DNA from: Candidatus Curtissbacteria bacterium RIFCSPHIGHO2_12_FULL_41_17
Lineage (GTDB): Bacteria; Patescibacteriota; Microgenomatia; Curtissbacterales; GWA2-41-24
DNA: 6,071 nucleotides
NCBI GenBank assembly: GCA_001774945.1
Contig: MFBL01000010.1
Coordinates: forward strand, 1 to 6,071
Direction of reading: 5' to 3'
The notes under the pieces were generated by a model that was not told where the DNA came from, did not search any database, and saw only the letters and a list, made by a program, of their open reading frames with translations. Below, piece after piece: positions 1 through 4,401 of the stretch (position 1 is its first letter; every line of letters begins with the position of its first letter). A program made the position numbers and the translations under genes.

Positions 1-2
1 CG

Positions 3-1226
3 CTTTCCATGGCTAAAGTCGGCGACAAATCCCTCAGAAAAATTTTGGAGGAAGGATATAACAAGACTAGCGATTTGGGTTTTGTTGCCGAAACTTTCTT
101 TAAAGAAGGAGAGAAAGGTATTAAAAATATGCATCTAATCGTAGGCAAACCGGTGCGGCCGGCACTCGCAGAACGATTGCCTTCGGCTGAAGAAGCCATA
201 AAAAGACTTGGACACGAGTTTGCCGCCGAGCCGAAATTTGACGGATTTAGAGTAGCAGTTCATAAAAATGGCGATAAAGTTGAGCTTTTTTCTCGCAACC
301 TTGAAGATACTACCCATGCCTTTCCGGACATTGTTAGGGGAGTCCAAAAAGAGGTCAGCGCCAAAAGCGTGATTATGGAAGGAGAAGCGATTGCCTATAA
401 CCCGCAAACGCAGGAATTTTTGCCGTTTCAGGAAACAACAAAGCGGCGCCGAAAATATAAGGTTGAGGAGATGGCTAAAGAGCTGCCTCTGGTAATGTTT
501 GCGTTTGATCTTTTGTACATAAACGGAAAAGATATAACAGGCAAACCGTACAGAGAAAGAAGAAAACTGCTGGAGAAAATTCTCTACAAAGATAACAAGG
601 TAGTTAGGCTTGCGGAGGAAAGAGTTTTACACACAGCCAAGCAAATTCATGAATTTTTCGATGAAACGATTTCCGAAGGACTGGAAGGTTTAATGCTCAA
701 AAAACTGGACAGCCCCTATGTTGCCGGCGGGCGGGGATTTCACTGGATAAAATTCAAGAGATCGCAGGCAGGAAAACTTAACGATACTGTCGATTGCGTG
801 CTTTTGGGAATTTATTCCGGTCGCGGAAAAAGGACGGAGTTTGGAGTCGGCGGGCTTTTGGTGGGGGTTTATGATGAAAAGAAAGATGAGTTCGTGACGA
901 TTTGCAGAATAGGGACGGGTCTAACGGACGAAGAATTTCGGATAGTTAATAAGATTGGCAAAGAACTTAAAGTTCAACATAAACCTGCCAGAGTGAATTC
1001 CAAAATAGAACCAAATTACTGGGTCGAACCAAAGGTGGTTTTGGAAATTTACGCCGACGAAATTACCAAATCACCGATCCATACAGCAGGAGAAATTGAT
1101 GGCGTAGGTTTTGCGTTACGGTTTCCGCGGCTTGTCAAATTCCGCGAAAGTGATAAGCGCGCTGAGGATGCTACTACCGTAGAAGAGATTCGGAAGTTAT
1201 ATTCTGATCAGTATAAGAAAAAGTGA
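3..1226 (+). CDS. lig: ATP-dependent DNA ligase, archaeal type (5'-truncated by window edge)
   Basis: Seals nicks in DNA using ATP through a ligase-AMP intermediate, in replication or repair. Numbering from the Met at base 9: nucleotidyltransferase motif I is KFDG (K76 is the AMP-accepting lysine), motif III LFSRN (93-97), motif IIIa with E124-G-E126, FDLLY (166-170), motif IV EGLEG (223-227), motif V WIKFKR (246-251) and motif VI RFPR (371-374). An OB-fold region lies between motifs V and VI, and the tail is lysine rich. Before base 9 the frame stays open (Leu-Ser), and residues 1-45 resemble the end of the N-terminal DNA-binding domain of archaeal ligases. Family members are usually about 550-600 residues, so roughly 150-190 N-terminal residues lie outside the window and base 9 is an internal Met, not the start. 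The order of motifs and RFPR in motif VI fit archaeal/eukaryotic ligases rather than NAD-dependent LigA. All catalytic residues are present, so it is probably active. Confidence 0.95.
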   Translation, partial: LSMAKVGDKSLRKILEEGYNKTSDLGFVAETFFKEGEKGIKNMHLIVGKPVRPALAERLPSAEEAIKRLGHEFAAEPKFDGFRVAVHKNGDKVELFSRNLEDTTHAFPDIVRGVQKEVSAKSVIMEGEAIAYNPQTQEFLPFQETTKRRRKYKVEEMAKELPLVMFAFDLLYINGKDITGKPYRERRKLLEKILYKDNKVVRLAEERVLHTAKQIHEFFDETISEGLEGLMLKKLDSPYVAGGRGFHWIKFKRSQAGKLNDTVDCVLLGIYSGRGKRTEFGVGGLLVGVYDEKKDEFVTICRIGTGLTDEEFRIVNKIGKELKVQHKPARVNSKIEPNYWVEPKVVLEIYADEITKSPIHTAGEIDGVGFALRFPRLVKFRESDKRAEDATTVEEIRKLYSDQYKKK

Positions 1227-1264
1227 GATTCCTAGCTTGCGGTCCTCGCTTCGCTGCGGGTCTA

Positions 1265-1336
1265 AAAAGAGCAGAAGACGCAACTACCGTTGAGGAAATA
1301 AAGAAAATGTATAAAGGGCAATTTAAGAAGAAGTAG
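1265..1336 (+). pseudogene. Remnant 3' end of a second, diverged DNA ligase gene
   Basis: Bases 1268-1336 encode 22 residues plus TAG, in a different frame from the intact ligase. They match its last 22 residues at 17 positions: both begin RAEDATTVEEI and end in KKK. DNA identity over the same 69 bases is only about 64% (44/69 by hand count), and most changes are at third codon positions. This is the pattern of a separate homologous gene evolving under protein-level selection, not of a fresh tandem copy. No start codon or further ligase sequence precedes it; 1227-1264 is unrelated, so it is not expressed as a ligase. Replacement of one ligase allele by another through recombination near the 3' end would explain it. 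Confidence 0.75.
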
Positions 1337-1379
1337 ACCTTAAAGGTGTGAAGTTAAGATCCTCCGGCTATAATTTAGT

Positions 1380-1685
1380 TTATAAGACATTATGATGCTC
1401 TGCTATTAGTTGGTTAGCAAGTAACATTACGTGTCTTGATACCGCACTTCTTACTGGGTTGGGATCCCCTCTAGATGCAAACATTGCATAATCCCGTAGC
1501 TCGACAACATCTATATGATCAAGCCCTTGCCCAGCTTTATAAACGTCAAGCCACACTTGCAAAAATTCTGCTTTCATCTGGCTTGCTTTAGGATTTGCCC
1601 AAATAATGTCCATGATTTTCTCTGTACTTGATCCGGGCAAAAAATTGGGGACCCAACGTTCCGCTTTTATCGGCATTTGTTGCAT
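1380..1685 (-). CDS. Hypothetical protein, 101 aa, no recognised family
   Basis: I do not recognise this protein. The start at 1685 is chosen because GGGAGG (1695-1690) lies 4 bases before this ATG. A longer reading from ATG 1718 would put that site inside the gene, and a third ATG at 1676 is slightly far from it. The product begins MQQMPIKAERW and ends HHNVL. It is mixed in composition, has no signal peptide or membrane segment, and looks mainly helical, with two probable amphipathic helices around residues 20-55 and 77-98. The gene lies 67 bases downstream of the four-helix-bundle suffix reading frame on the same strand, with a palindrome between them (1728-1746), so they could form a loose transcription unit or be separated by that hairpin. 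The strong ribosome binding site and protein-like composition support a real gene. Confidence 0.6.
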   Translation of the reverse strand: MQQMPIKAERWVPNFLPGSSTEKIMDIIWANPKASQMKAEFLQVWLDVYKAGQGLDHIDVVELRDYAMFASRGDPNPVRSAVSRHVMLLANQLIAEHHNVL

Positions 1686-1689
1686 TTTA

Positions 1690-1695
1690 CCTCCC
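1690..1695 (-). promoter_or_regulatory. Shine-Dalgarno site of the 101-aa gene
   Basis: GGGAGG on the minus strand, 4 bases before ATG 1685. It decides the start: it favours residue 12 of the longest possible reading frame over the ATG at 1718. Confidence 0.65.
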
Positions 1696-1727
1696 AGGAA
1701 AGTATTTGACAACTTCATTTAGAAAAA

Positions 1728-1746
1728 TTACAAACATGGTTTGTAA
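1728..1746 (-). terminator. Perfect 8-bp inverted repeat followed by T5: terminator or operator
   Basis: The plus strand reads TTACAAAC-ATG-GTTTGTAA, a perfect 8-bp inverted repeat with a 3-base centre. Read on the minus strand it is followed at once by five T residues, and it sits 7 bases past the stop of the four-helix-bundle suffix frame (1753). That suits a GC-poor intrinsic terminator of that gene. Its position about 43 bases upstream of ATG 1685, its symmetry and its 19-bp length would equally suit a repressor operator for the 101-aa gene. The stem has only two GC pairs, so as a terminator it would be weak. Confidence 0.4.
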
Positions 1747-1752
1747 AGCTAA

Positions 1753-1965
1753 TTATCTTTTCAGATTTAGCCTTTTTTTAAACAAATTCTCCGTATATCC
1801 GCCTTCTTTTACAAACTTTTCTTCCAGCCAGCGGAGTTTCTGGTCTATTAACTGGTTGGTTTGGTTCATAAGGCAGACCATGGCATTGGCGGCGGCTTCG
1901 GGGTCGGGAAGATAAATTTTATAAACTTGCGTGCGCTTTGCGCACTTAAGTATGTATTCGCAAGT
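1753..1965 (-). pseudogene. C-terminal suffix domain of the four-helix-bundle protein, out of frame
   Basis: A minus-strand frame open from 1965 to the TAA at 1753-1755 gives 70 residues without its own start codon near the 5' end. It contains DPEAAANAMVCL (residues 21-32), then NQTNQLIDQKLRWLEEKF and EGGYTENLFKKRL. This is the pattern of the 'four helix bundle suffix domain' that ends a subgroup of S23-like proteins common in Bacteroidetes and CPR bacteria. It follows the four-helix-bundle reading frame directly but is shifted by one base: skipping one base in the overlap near 1946-1965 would fuse the two into a protein of about 200 residues. The switch lies at a nested hairpin. A frameshift mutation, an assembly error or recoding are all possible; I favour mutation. 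Confidence 0.65.
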
Positions 1966-1968
1966 TTA
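1922..1968. repeat. Nested inverted repeat at the four-helix-bundle frameshift
   Basis: An outer perfect 10-bp inverted repeat, TAAACTTGCG (1922-1931) and CGCAAGTTTA (1959-1968), encloses an inner perfect 6-bp hairpin, GTGCGC-TTT-GCGCAC (1931-1945). The ATGTATT side of the loop is unpaired. On the minus strand the in-frame TAA (1948-1946) of the four-helix-bundle gene lies just before the inner stem. The structure looks like an inserted or rearranged element and coincides with the loss of frame. Confidence 0.7.
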
Positions 1969-2341
1969 CATGAGCAATTTTGCGAATATAATCGTTATAA
2001 CTTTTATAATTTTTATAAACTAGTCGGCGTATTTTCTGCGCGCGCGGGTCGTCTTTGTCCCAAAGTTTGAGGCTATTTTGGCGAAGATAGTCTAAGTAGT
2101 CGTTAAGCAATTCTTCTAAACTGCCTCTCGATACACCAACCAACTTTATTCTCCCTTTGAGGCTTTTAAATAAATAACCCTCTGCGATGTTTTGCTTGCC
2201 AGATCTTGCGGCTTGCTCCATCTGGTCGCGCGTTCTGGATTTGTAAGGGACGTAAAGTTTTACAAATTCTACAGTGAAGTCGTAGATGATTTCGGCTTGT
2301 TTAAAGAATGGCAGGGTTTTGTAGCCGGCTGGTTCTAACAT
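1946..2341 (-). CDS. Four-helix-bundle (S23-like) protein, C-terminally truncated by frameshift
   Basis: A 131-residue protein of the S23/four-helix-bundle family, first known from proteins encoded in 23S rRNA intervening sequences; its biochemical role is unclear. Family signs are FFKQAEIIYDFTVEF (12-26), the MEQAARSGKQNIAEGY block (41-56) and SRGSLEELLNDYLDYL (71-86). A C-terminal suffix domain belongs after residue 131 but lies in another frame (1753-1965). Residues 109-118 (YKNYKSYNDY) place Tyr at every third position and are encoded by a 9-base tandem repeat. ATG 2341 is the first start after an upstream in-frame TAA. No Shine-Dalgarno site is visible; the upstream DNA is AT-rich repeat with TATAAT-like boxes. 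It is divergent from trehalase, with 43 bases between them. It shares a fold with Avd proteins of diversity-generating retroelements, but no reverse transcriptase is present. Confidence 0.85.
   Translation of the reverse strand: MLEPAGYKTLPFFKQAEIIYDFTVEFVKLYVPYKSRTRDQMEQAARSGKQNIAEGYLFKSLKGRIKLVGVSRGSLEELLNDYLDYLRQNSLKLWDKDDPRAQKIRRLVYKNYKSYNDYIRKIAHVNLRIHT
1985..2020 (-). repeat. 9-base tandem repeat inside the four-helix-bundle gene
   Basis: On the minus strand about four units of three codons each carry TAT at a fixed position, giving Tyr at residues 109, 112, 115 and 118. The 16-base string AATTATAAAAGTTATA also occurs in the same orientation just upstream of the gene (within 2342-2378). 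The period of 9 keeps the frame whatever the copy number. Confidence 0.75.
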
Positions 2342-2378
2342 ATATAACTTTTATAATTATTATAATCGTTATAAACTT
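2342..2378. repeat. 9-base AT-rich tandem repeat between four-helix-bundle and trehalase genes
   Basis: The whole 43-base divergent intergenic region is essentially four units of the form NNNTTATAA (CTTTTATAA, TTATTATAA, TCGTTATAA and a partial). Read on the minus strand it would encode Tyr at every third residue, like the repeat inside the neighbouring gene. TTATAA is self-complementary, so the trehalase frame also reads Tyr every third codon here. The units contain TATAAT boxes on the plus strand (2352-2357 and 2361-2366), so the repeat probably also serves as the promoter region for one or both genes; I see no convincing -35. Confidence 0.75.
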
Positions 2379-2384
2379 TATATT

Positions 2385-3641
2385 GTGCAGAGCGAAAGAC
2401 CTCATTGGGAAATTGATAAAAAAGATTTAGAAAAAGTCGAAAAATACATTGAAGATTATTGGCCGCGCTTAGTTCGTTATCATCCTAAAGATTTAAAAAG
2501 TTTGATTGGTTTGCCGAATCCTTATATAGTGCCTGCAGACGGAGAAATTTTTCAGGAGCAGTATTATTGGGATTCATATCCGGTGGTTAGGGCTTTAATT
2601 GACCATCCAAAATACTCAAAATTGGCAATTGGCATGGTTGATAATTTGCTTCATTTGATCAAGCGTTTTGGTATTGTGCCAAACGCAAACAGGATGTATT
2701 ATCTTTCGCGATCACAACCGCCGCTTCTTTCCAGTATGGTCTGGATTGTTTTTCAAAAAACCAAAGATAAAACGTGGTTTAAGCGGGCAATTCGGCTGGT
2801 GGAGCAAGAGTACAACGATGTTTGGATGGGAAAGGTCCATTTAAGAAACTTTCGCAATGTTTATAGGGGACTATCCAGATATTACGATCTTAATGCCGTT
2901 CACGCACTGGCCGAATCTGAAAGCGGCTGGGATAACACCGCCAGATTTGACGGTAGGTGTATGGATTTTTTGCCGATTGATTTAAACTGCCTGCTTTATC
3001 TTTATGAACATGATCTTTTGAAAGCCTATGAAGTTTTGGGCGAAGAAAAGAAAGTCGAAAAATTTAAAAACTTATCCCTCAGGCGGGAACAAACAATTAA
3101 TAAACTGATGTGGGACGATAATGTCGGTTTCTATTTTGACTATGATTTCGTCAATCGGAAAAAGAGTCATCTTGTAACAGTTGCCGGCGTATATCCTCTT
3201 AATGTGGGATTGGCTTCACCTAAACAAGCAGAAAAACTGGTTAATCTTATTAACCATGAATTGCATAAAAAATGGGGGATTGTTCAATCTGTCAACTTTG
3301 TGGTGAATTACCAATGGGATTATCCTAACGGTTGGGCCCCATTGCAGCTTAGGGCAGTTGAGGCTCTTTTGAGATACGGTTACAGCGCTTTGGCCAAAAA
3401 AATCATACAAAAATGGCTTTCTCTAAACGTCAAAATTTTTAAAGAAACCGGCCATCTTTGGGAAAAATACGATGTGGTTCACGGGAGAGTCGGATTGCCG
3501 GACAGGTACCCGACAGTACCCGGCTTTGCCTGGACGAATGCTACGTTTTTGATTATGGCGGGTATCTTAAAGTTTTTAGAAGAGCATCCCGACGAAGGTT
3601 CAACTCCTGTTTGGTTAGTTAGAAGACTTGGCTGGCTATGA
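2385..3641 (+). CDS. Alpha,alpha-trehalase, GH37 family, cytoplasmic
   Basis: Hydrolyses trehalose to two glucose units by an inverting (alpha/alpha)6-barrel mechanism. GH37 marks: FQEQYYWDSY (56-65) corresponds to signature 1 with a diverged start, VPNANRMYYLSRSQPP (98-113), SGWDNTARF (180-188) with catalytic acid D183, QWDYPNGWAP (310-319) matching signature 2, EKYDV (360-364) with the likely catalytic base E360, and PGFAWTNA (379-386). At 418 residues it is shorter than E. coli TreA, which has a secretion signal; here no signal peptide or membrane segment is seen, so it should act in the cytoplasm. The start is GTG 2385: the frame is open back to TAG 2322-2324 but has no ATG, GTG or TTG earlier, and no Shine-Dalgarno site precedes it. 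9-base repeats lie on both sides. Its stop overlaps ATG 3638 of a repeat-encoded mini-ORF. Activity on trehalose itself is a family inference. Confidence 0.93.
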   Translation: MQSERPHWEIDKKDLEKVEKYIEDYWPRLVRYHPKDLKSLIGLPNPYIVPADGEIFQEQYYWDSYPVVRALIDHPKYSKLAIGMVDNLLHLIKRFGIVPNANRMYYLSRSQPPLLSSMVWIVFQKTKDKTWFKRAIRLVEQEYNDVWMGKVHLRNFRNVYRGLSRYYDLNAVHALAESESGWDNTARFDGRCMDFLPIDLNCLLYLYEHDLLKAYEVLGEEKKVEKFKNLSLRREQTINKLMWDDNVGFYFDYDFVNRKKSHLVTVAGVYPLNVGLASPKQAEKLVNLINHELHKKWGIVQSVNFVVNYQWDYPNGWAPLQLRAVEALLRYGYSALAKKIIQKWLSLNVKIFKETGHLWEKYDVVHGRVGLPDRYPTVPGFAWTNATFLIMAGILKFLEEHPDEGSTPVWLVRRLGWL

Positions 3642-3643
3642 AG

Positions 3644-3715
3644 GAGAGGTACGAGAGGTACGAAAAGTACGAGAAGTATCACAAGTATCAAAAGTAGCAA
3701 AGGTATCAGAGGTGA
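3644..3715 (+). repeat. 9-base tandem repeat, eight units, downstream of trehalase
   Basis: Eight diverged units begin 3 bases after the trehalase stop: GAGAGGTAC twice, then GAAAAGTAC, GAGAAGTAT, CACAAGTAT, CAAAAGTAG, CAAAGGTAT, CAGAGGTGA. Each unit ends in a Tyr codon, TAC or TAT, or a point change of one to a stop (TAG in unit 6, TGA in unit 8). A frame starting at ATG 3638, overlapping the trehalase stop as ATGA, reads MKERYERYEKYEKYHKYQK and stops at 3695-3697. The unit organisation (x-x-Tyr) is the same as in the four-helix-bundle gene, but the sequence is GA-rich instead of AT-rich. It looks like a decayed piece of a coding repeat. Confidence 0.85.
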
Positions 3716-3772
3716 TTATTGTTCGAGAGAAATCGAGAACTACCTTCTTTTGCTAATGAGACGAGATATAAG
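3716..3772. other. Short non-coding gap between the 9-base repeat and a promoter
   Basis: I see no gene, RNA or convincing hairpin here. A weak TTCGAGA/TCGAGAA similarity (3721-3740) is not a clean inverted repeat. Confidence 0.5.
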
Positions 3773-3802
3773 TTGACAAGGTAATTTGTATAGGTCTATA
3801 CT
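3773..3802 (+). promoter_or_regulatory. Sigma-70-like promoter of the 159-aa gene (leaderless)
   Basis: TTGACA (3773-3778) is a perfect -35 box. After 18 bases comes TATACT (3797-3802), a five-of-six match to the -10 box. Transcription should begin about 6-8 bases later, at 3808-3810, which is the ATG at 3810 itself. The transcript would have no leader, in line with the lack of any Shine-Dalgarno site. Confidence 0.65.
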
Positions 3803-3809
3803 TCGCGCA

Positions 3810-4289
3810 ATGGTAGATCAACCGCCACAAACTGATCAACAAATTGAAGCTGTATGGCAAGATGCGATTAGCTTTCTACGCCGGTTTAGAATTGAAGGGG
3901 ATTTTACTGAAGCATTGGGTCGGTTAAGGCGCCTTGGTTGGGTACCTGAATTAAAATCTCTCGGGGATGTGTTATTGATAGAAGAGAAGAAAAGTGGGGA
4001 GTTACCTTCTAGAGTTATAAAATTTAACGGGGAAGGTTCAAATTTGCATGGGCAGGCATTTTGGAACGTTGATAGTGATTTACGGGAGGGTGACGAACCT
4101 AAGCCTGATAGAAATATCTACGAGGTTACGGCTGTTGGTTTAAATGATGAAGGAGATCTAGTGATAGAGGATATGGAGAATCTTGATAATGAAGGTTTTA
4201 TAGTTGAAAAGGGACTTGTGGTTGAGCTGTCTAAGCCAAATGCTGGCGTGCGTGTCGATGAATATATGGCTCCAATGCCTCAACTCTGA
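3810..4289 (+). CDS. Hypothetical acidic protein, 159 aa, no recognised family
   Basis: I do not recognise this protein. It starts MVDQPPQTDQQIEAVW and ends MAPMPQL. The N-terminal part (about 10-55) looks helical, with a basic stretch (FLRRFRIEG, LGRLRRLGW). The rest looks beta-rich and strongly acidic, with segments such as NDEGDLVIEDMENLDNEG. No signal peptide, membrane segment or cysteine motif is seen. ATG 3810 is preferred over the upstream in-frame TTG 3786, because a good promoter with its -10 at 3797-3802 would place transcription initiation at the ATG, after the TTG. The gene stands alone: 168 bases separate it from trehalase and 112 from the nuclease, with a possible weak terminator after it. 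An own promoter, a single gene and an unfamiliar sequence suggest a lineage-specific accessory protein. Confidence 0.75.
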   Translation: MVDQPPQTDQQIEAVWQDAISFLRRFRIEGDFTEALGRLRRLGWVPELKSLGDVLLIEEKKSGELPSRVIKFNGEGSNLHGQAFWNVDSDLREGDEPKPDRNIYEVTAVGLNDEGDLVIEDMENLDNEGFIVEKGLVVELSKPNAGVRVDEYMAPMPQL

Positions 4290-4317
4290 ACTGTCTTAGA
4301 AAATTTACTTCATTATT

Positions 4318-4343
4318 AAGTCTCTGCTTCGCTTAGGGATTTT
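4318..4343 (+). terminator. Weak stem-loop with T4 after the 159-aa gene
   Basis: AAGTCTCT (4318-4325) can pair with AGGGATTT (4335-4342), counting G-T pairs. The inner pairing is GC-TTC-GC with two bulged T residues, and T residues at 4340-4343 lie at the 3' side. It is 28 bases past the stop at 4289. The T run is short and partly inside the stem, so termination would be inefficient. A similar GCTTCGCT core is present at 1249-1256 after the ligase gene, so this may be a small dispersed repeat instead. Confidence 0.3.
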
Positions 4344-4352
4344 CCAATCCGT

Positions 4353-4393
4353 TTGACATTGTGGTTTTCATGGATCAGAATTGAGTCGATAAT
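4353..4393 (+). promoter_or_regulatory. Promoter region of the EndoQ-like gene
   Basis: Two overlapping readings are possible. TTGACA (4353-4358) with CAGAAT (4376-4381) at 17-base spacing has a perfect -35 and a four-of-six -10, giving a leader of about 14 bases. TTTTCA (4365-4370) with GATAAT (4388-4393), also at 17-base spacing, would start transcription at about 4399-4402, the start codon itself. No Shine-Dalgarno site precedes ATG 4402, which favours the second, leaderless reading. Confidence 0.5.
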
Positions 4394-4401
4394 TTTCTTC
4401 G

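Noticed and set aside
1224..1226. TGA as a sense codon (recoded CPR lineages)
   Set aside because: Ligase, trehalase and the 159-aa gene all end in TGA, and the ligase and trehalase stops fall where their families end; no in-frame TGA interrupts a recognised gene.
1337..1347. ACCTTAAAGGT palindrome as a terminator
   Set aside because: A 5-bp stem with a one-base loop cannot form a hairpin, and no T run follows.
1369..1374. TATAAT on the plus strand after the ligase relic
   Set aside because: No -35 box at the right spacing, and the only downstream gene is on the opposite strand.
1628..2070. Plus-strand open frames of about 70-95 codons opposite the four-helix-bundle suffix region
   Set aside because: The minus strand here encodes a recognisable suffix domain; the plus-strand products have no family signs or ribosome binding sites.
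1946..2341. Avd component of a diversity-generating retroelement
   Set aside because: Same fold family, but no reverse transcriptase or template/variable repeat pair is visible, and the suffix domain points to the other subgroup.
3638..3697. Mini-ORF of 19 codons (MKERYERYEK...) overlapping the trehalase stop as ATGA
   Set aside because: It consists wholly of the 9-base repeat, ends at a decayed Tyr codon and has no independent support; better described as a repeat remnant.
3644..3715. CRISPR-like array
   Set aside because: Units are 9 bases, adjacent and without spacers; no cas genes in the window.
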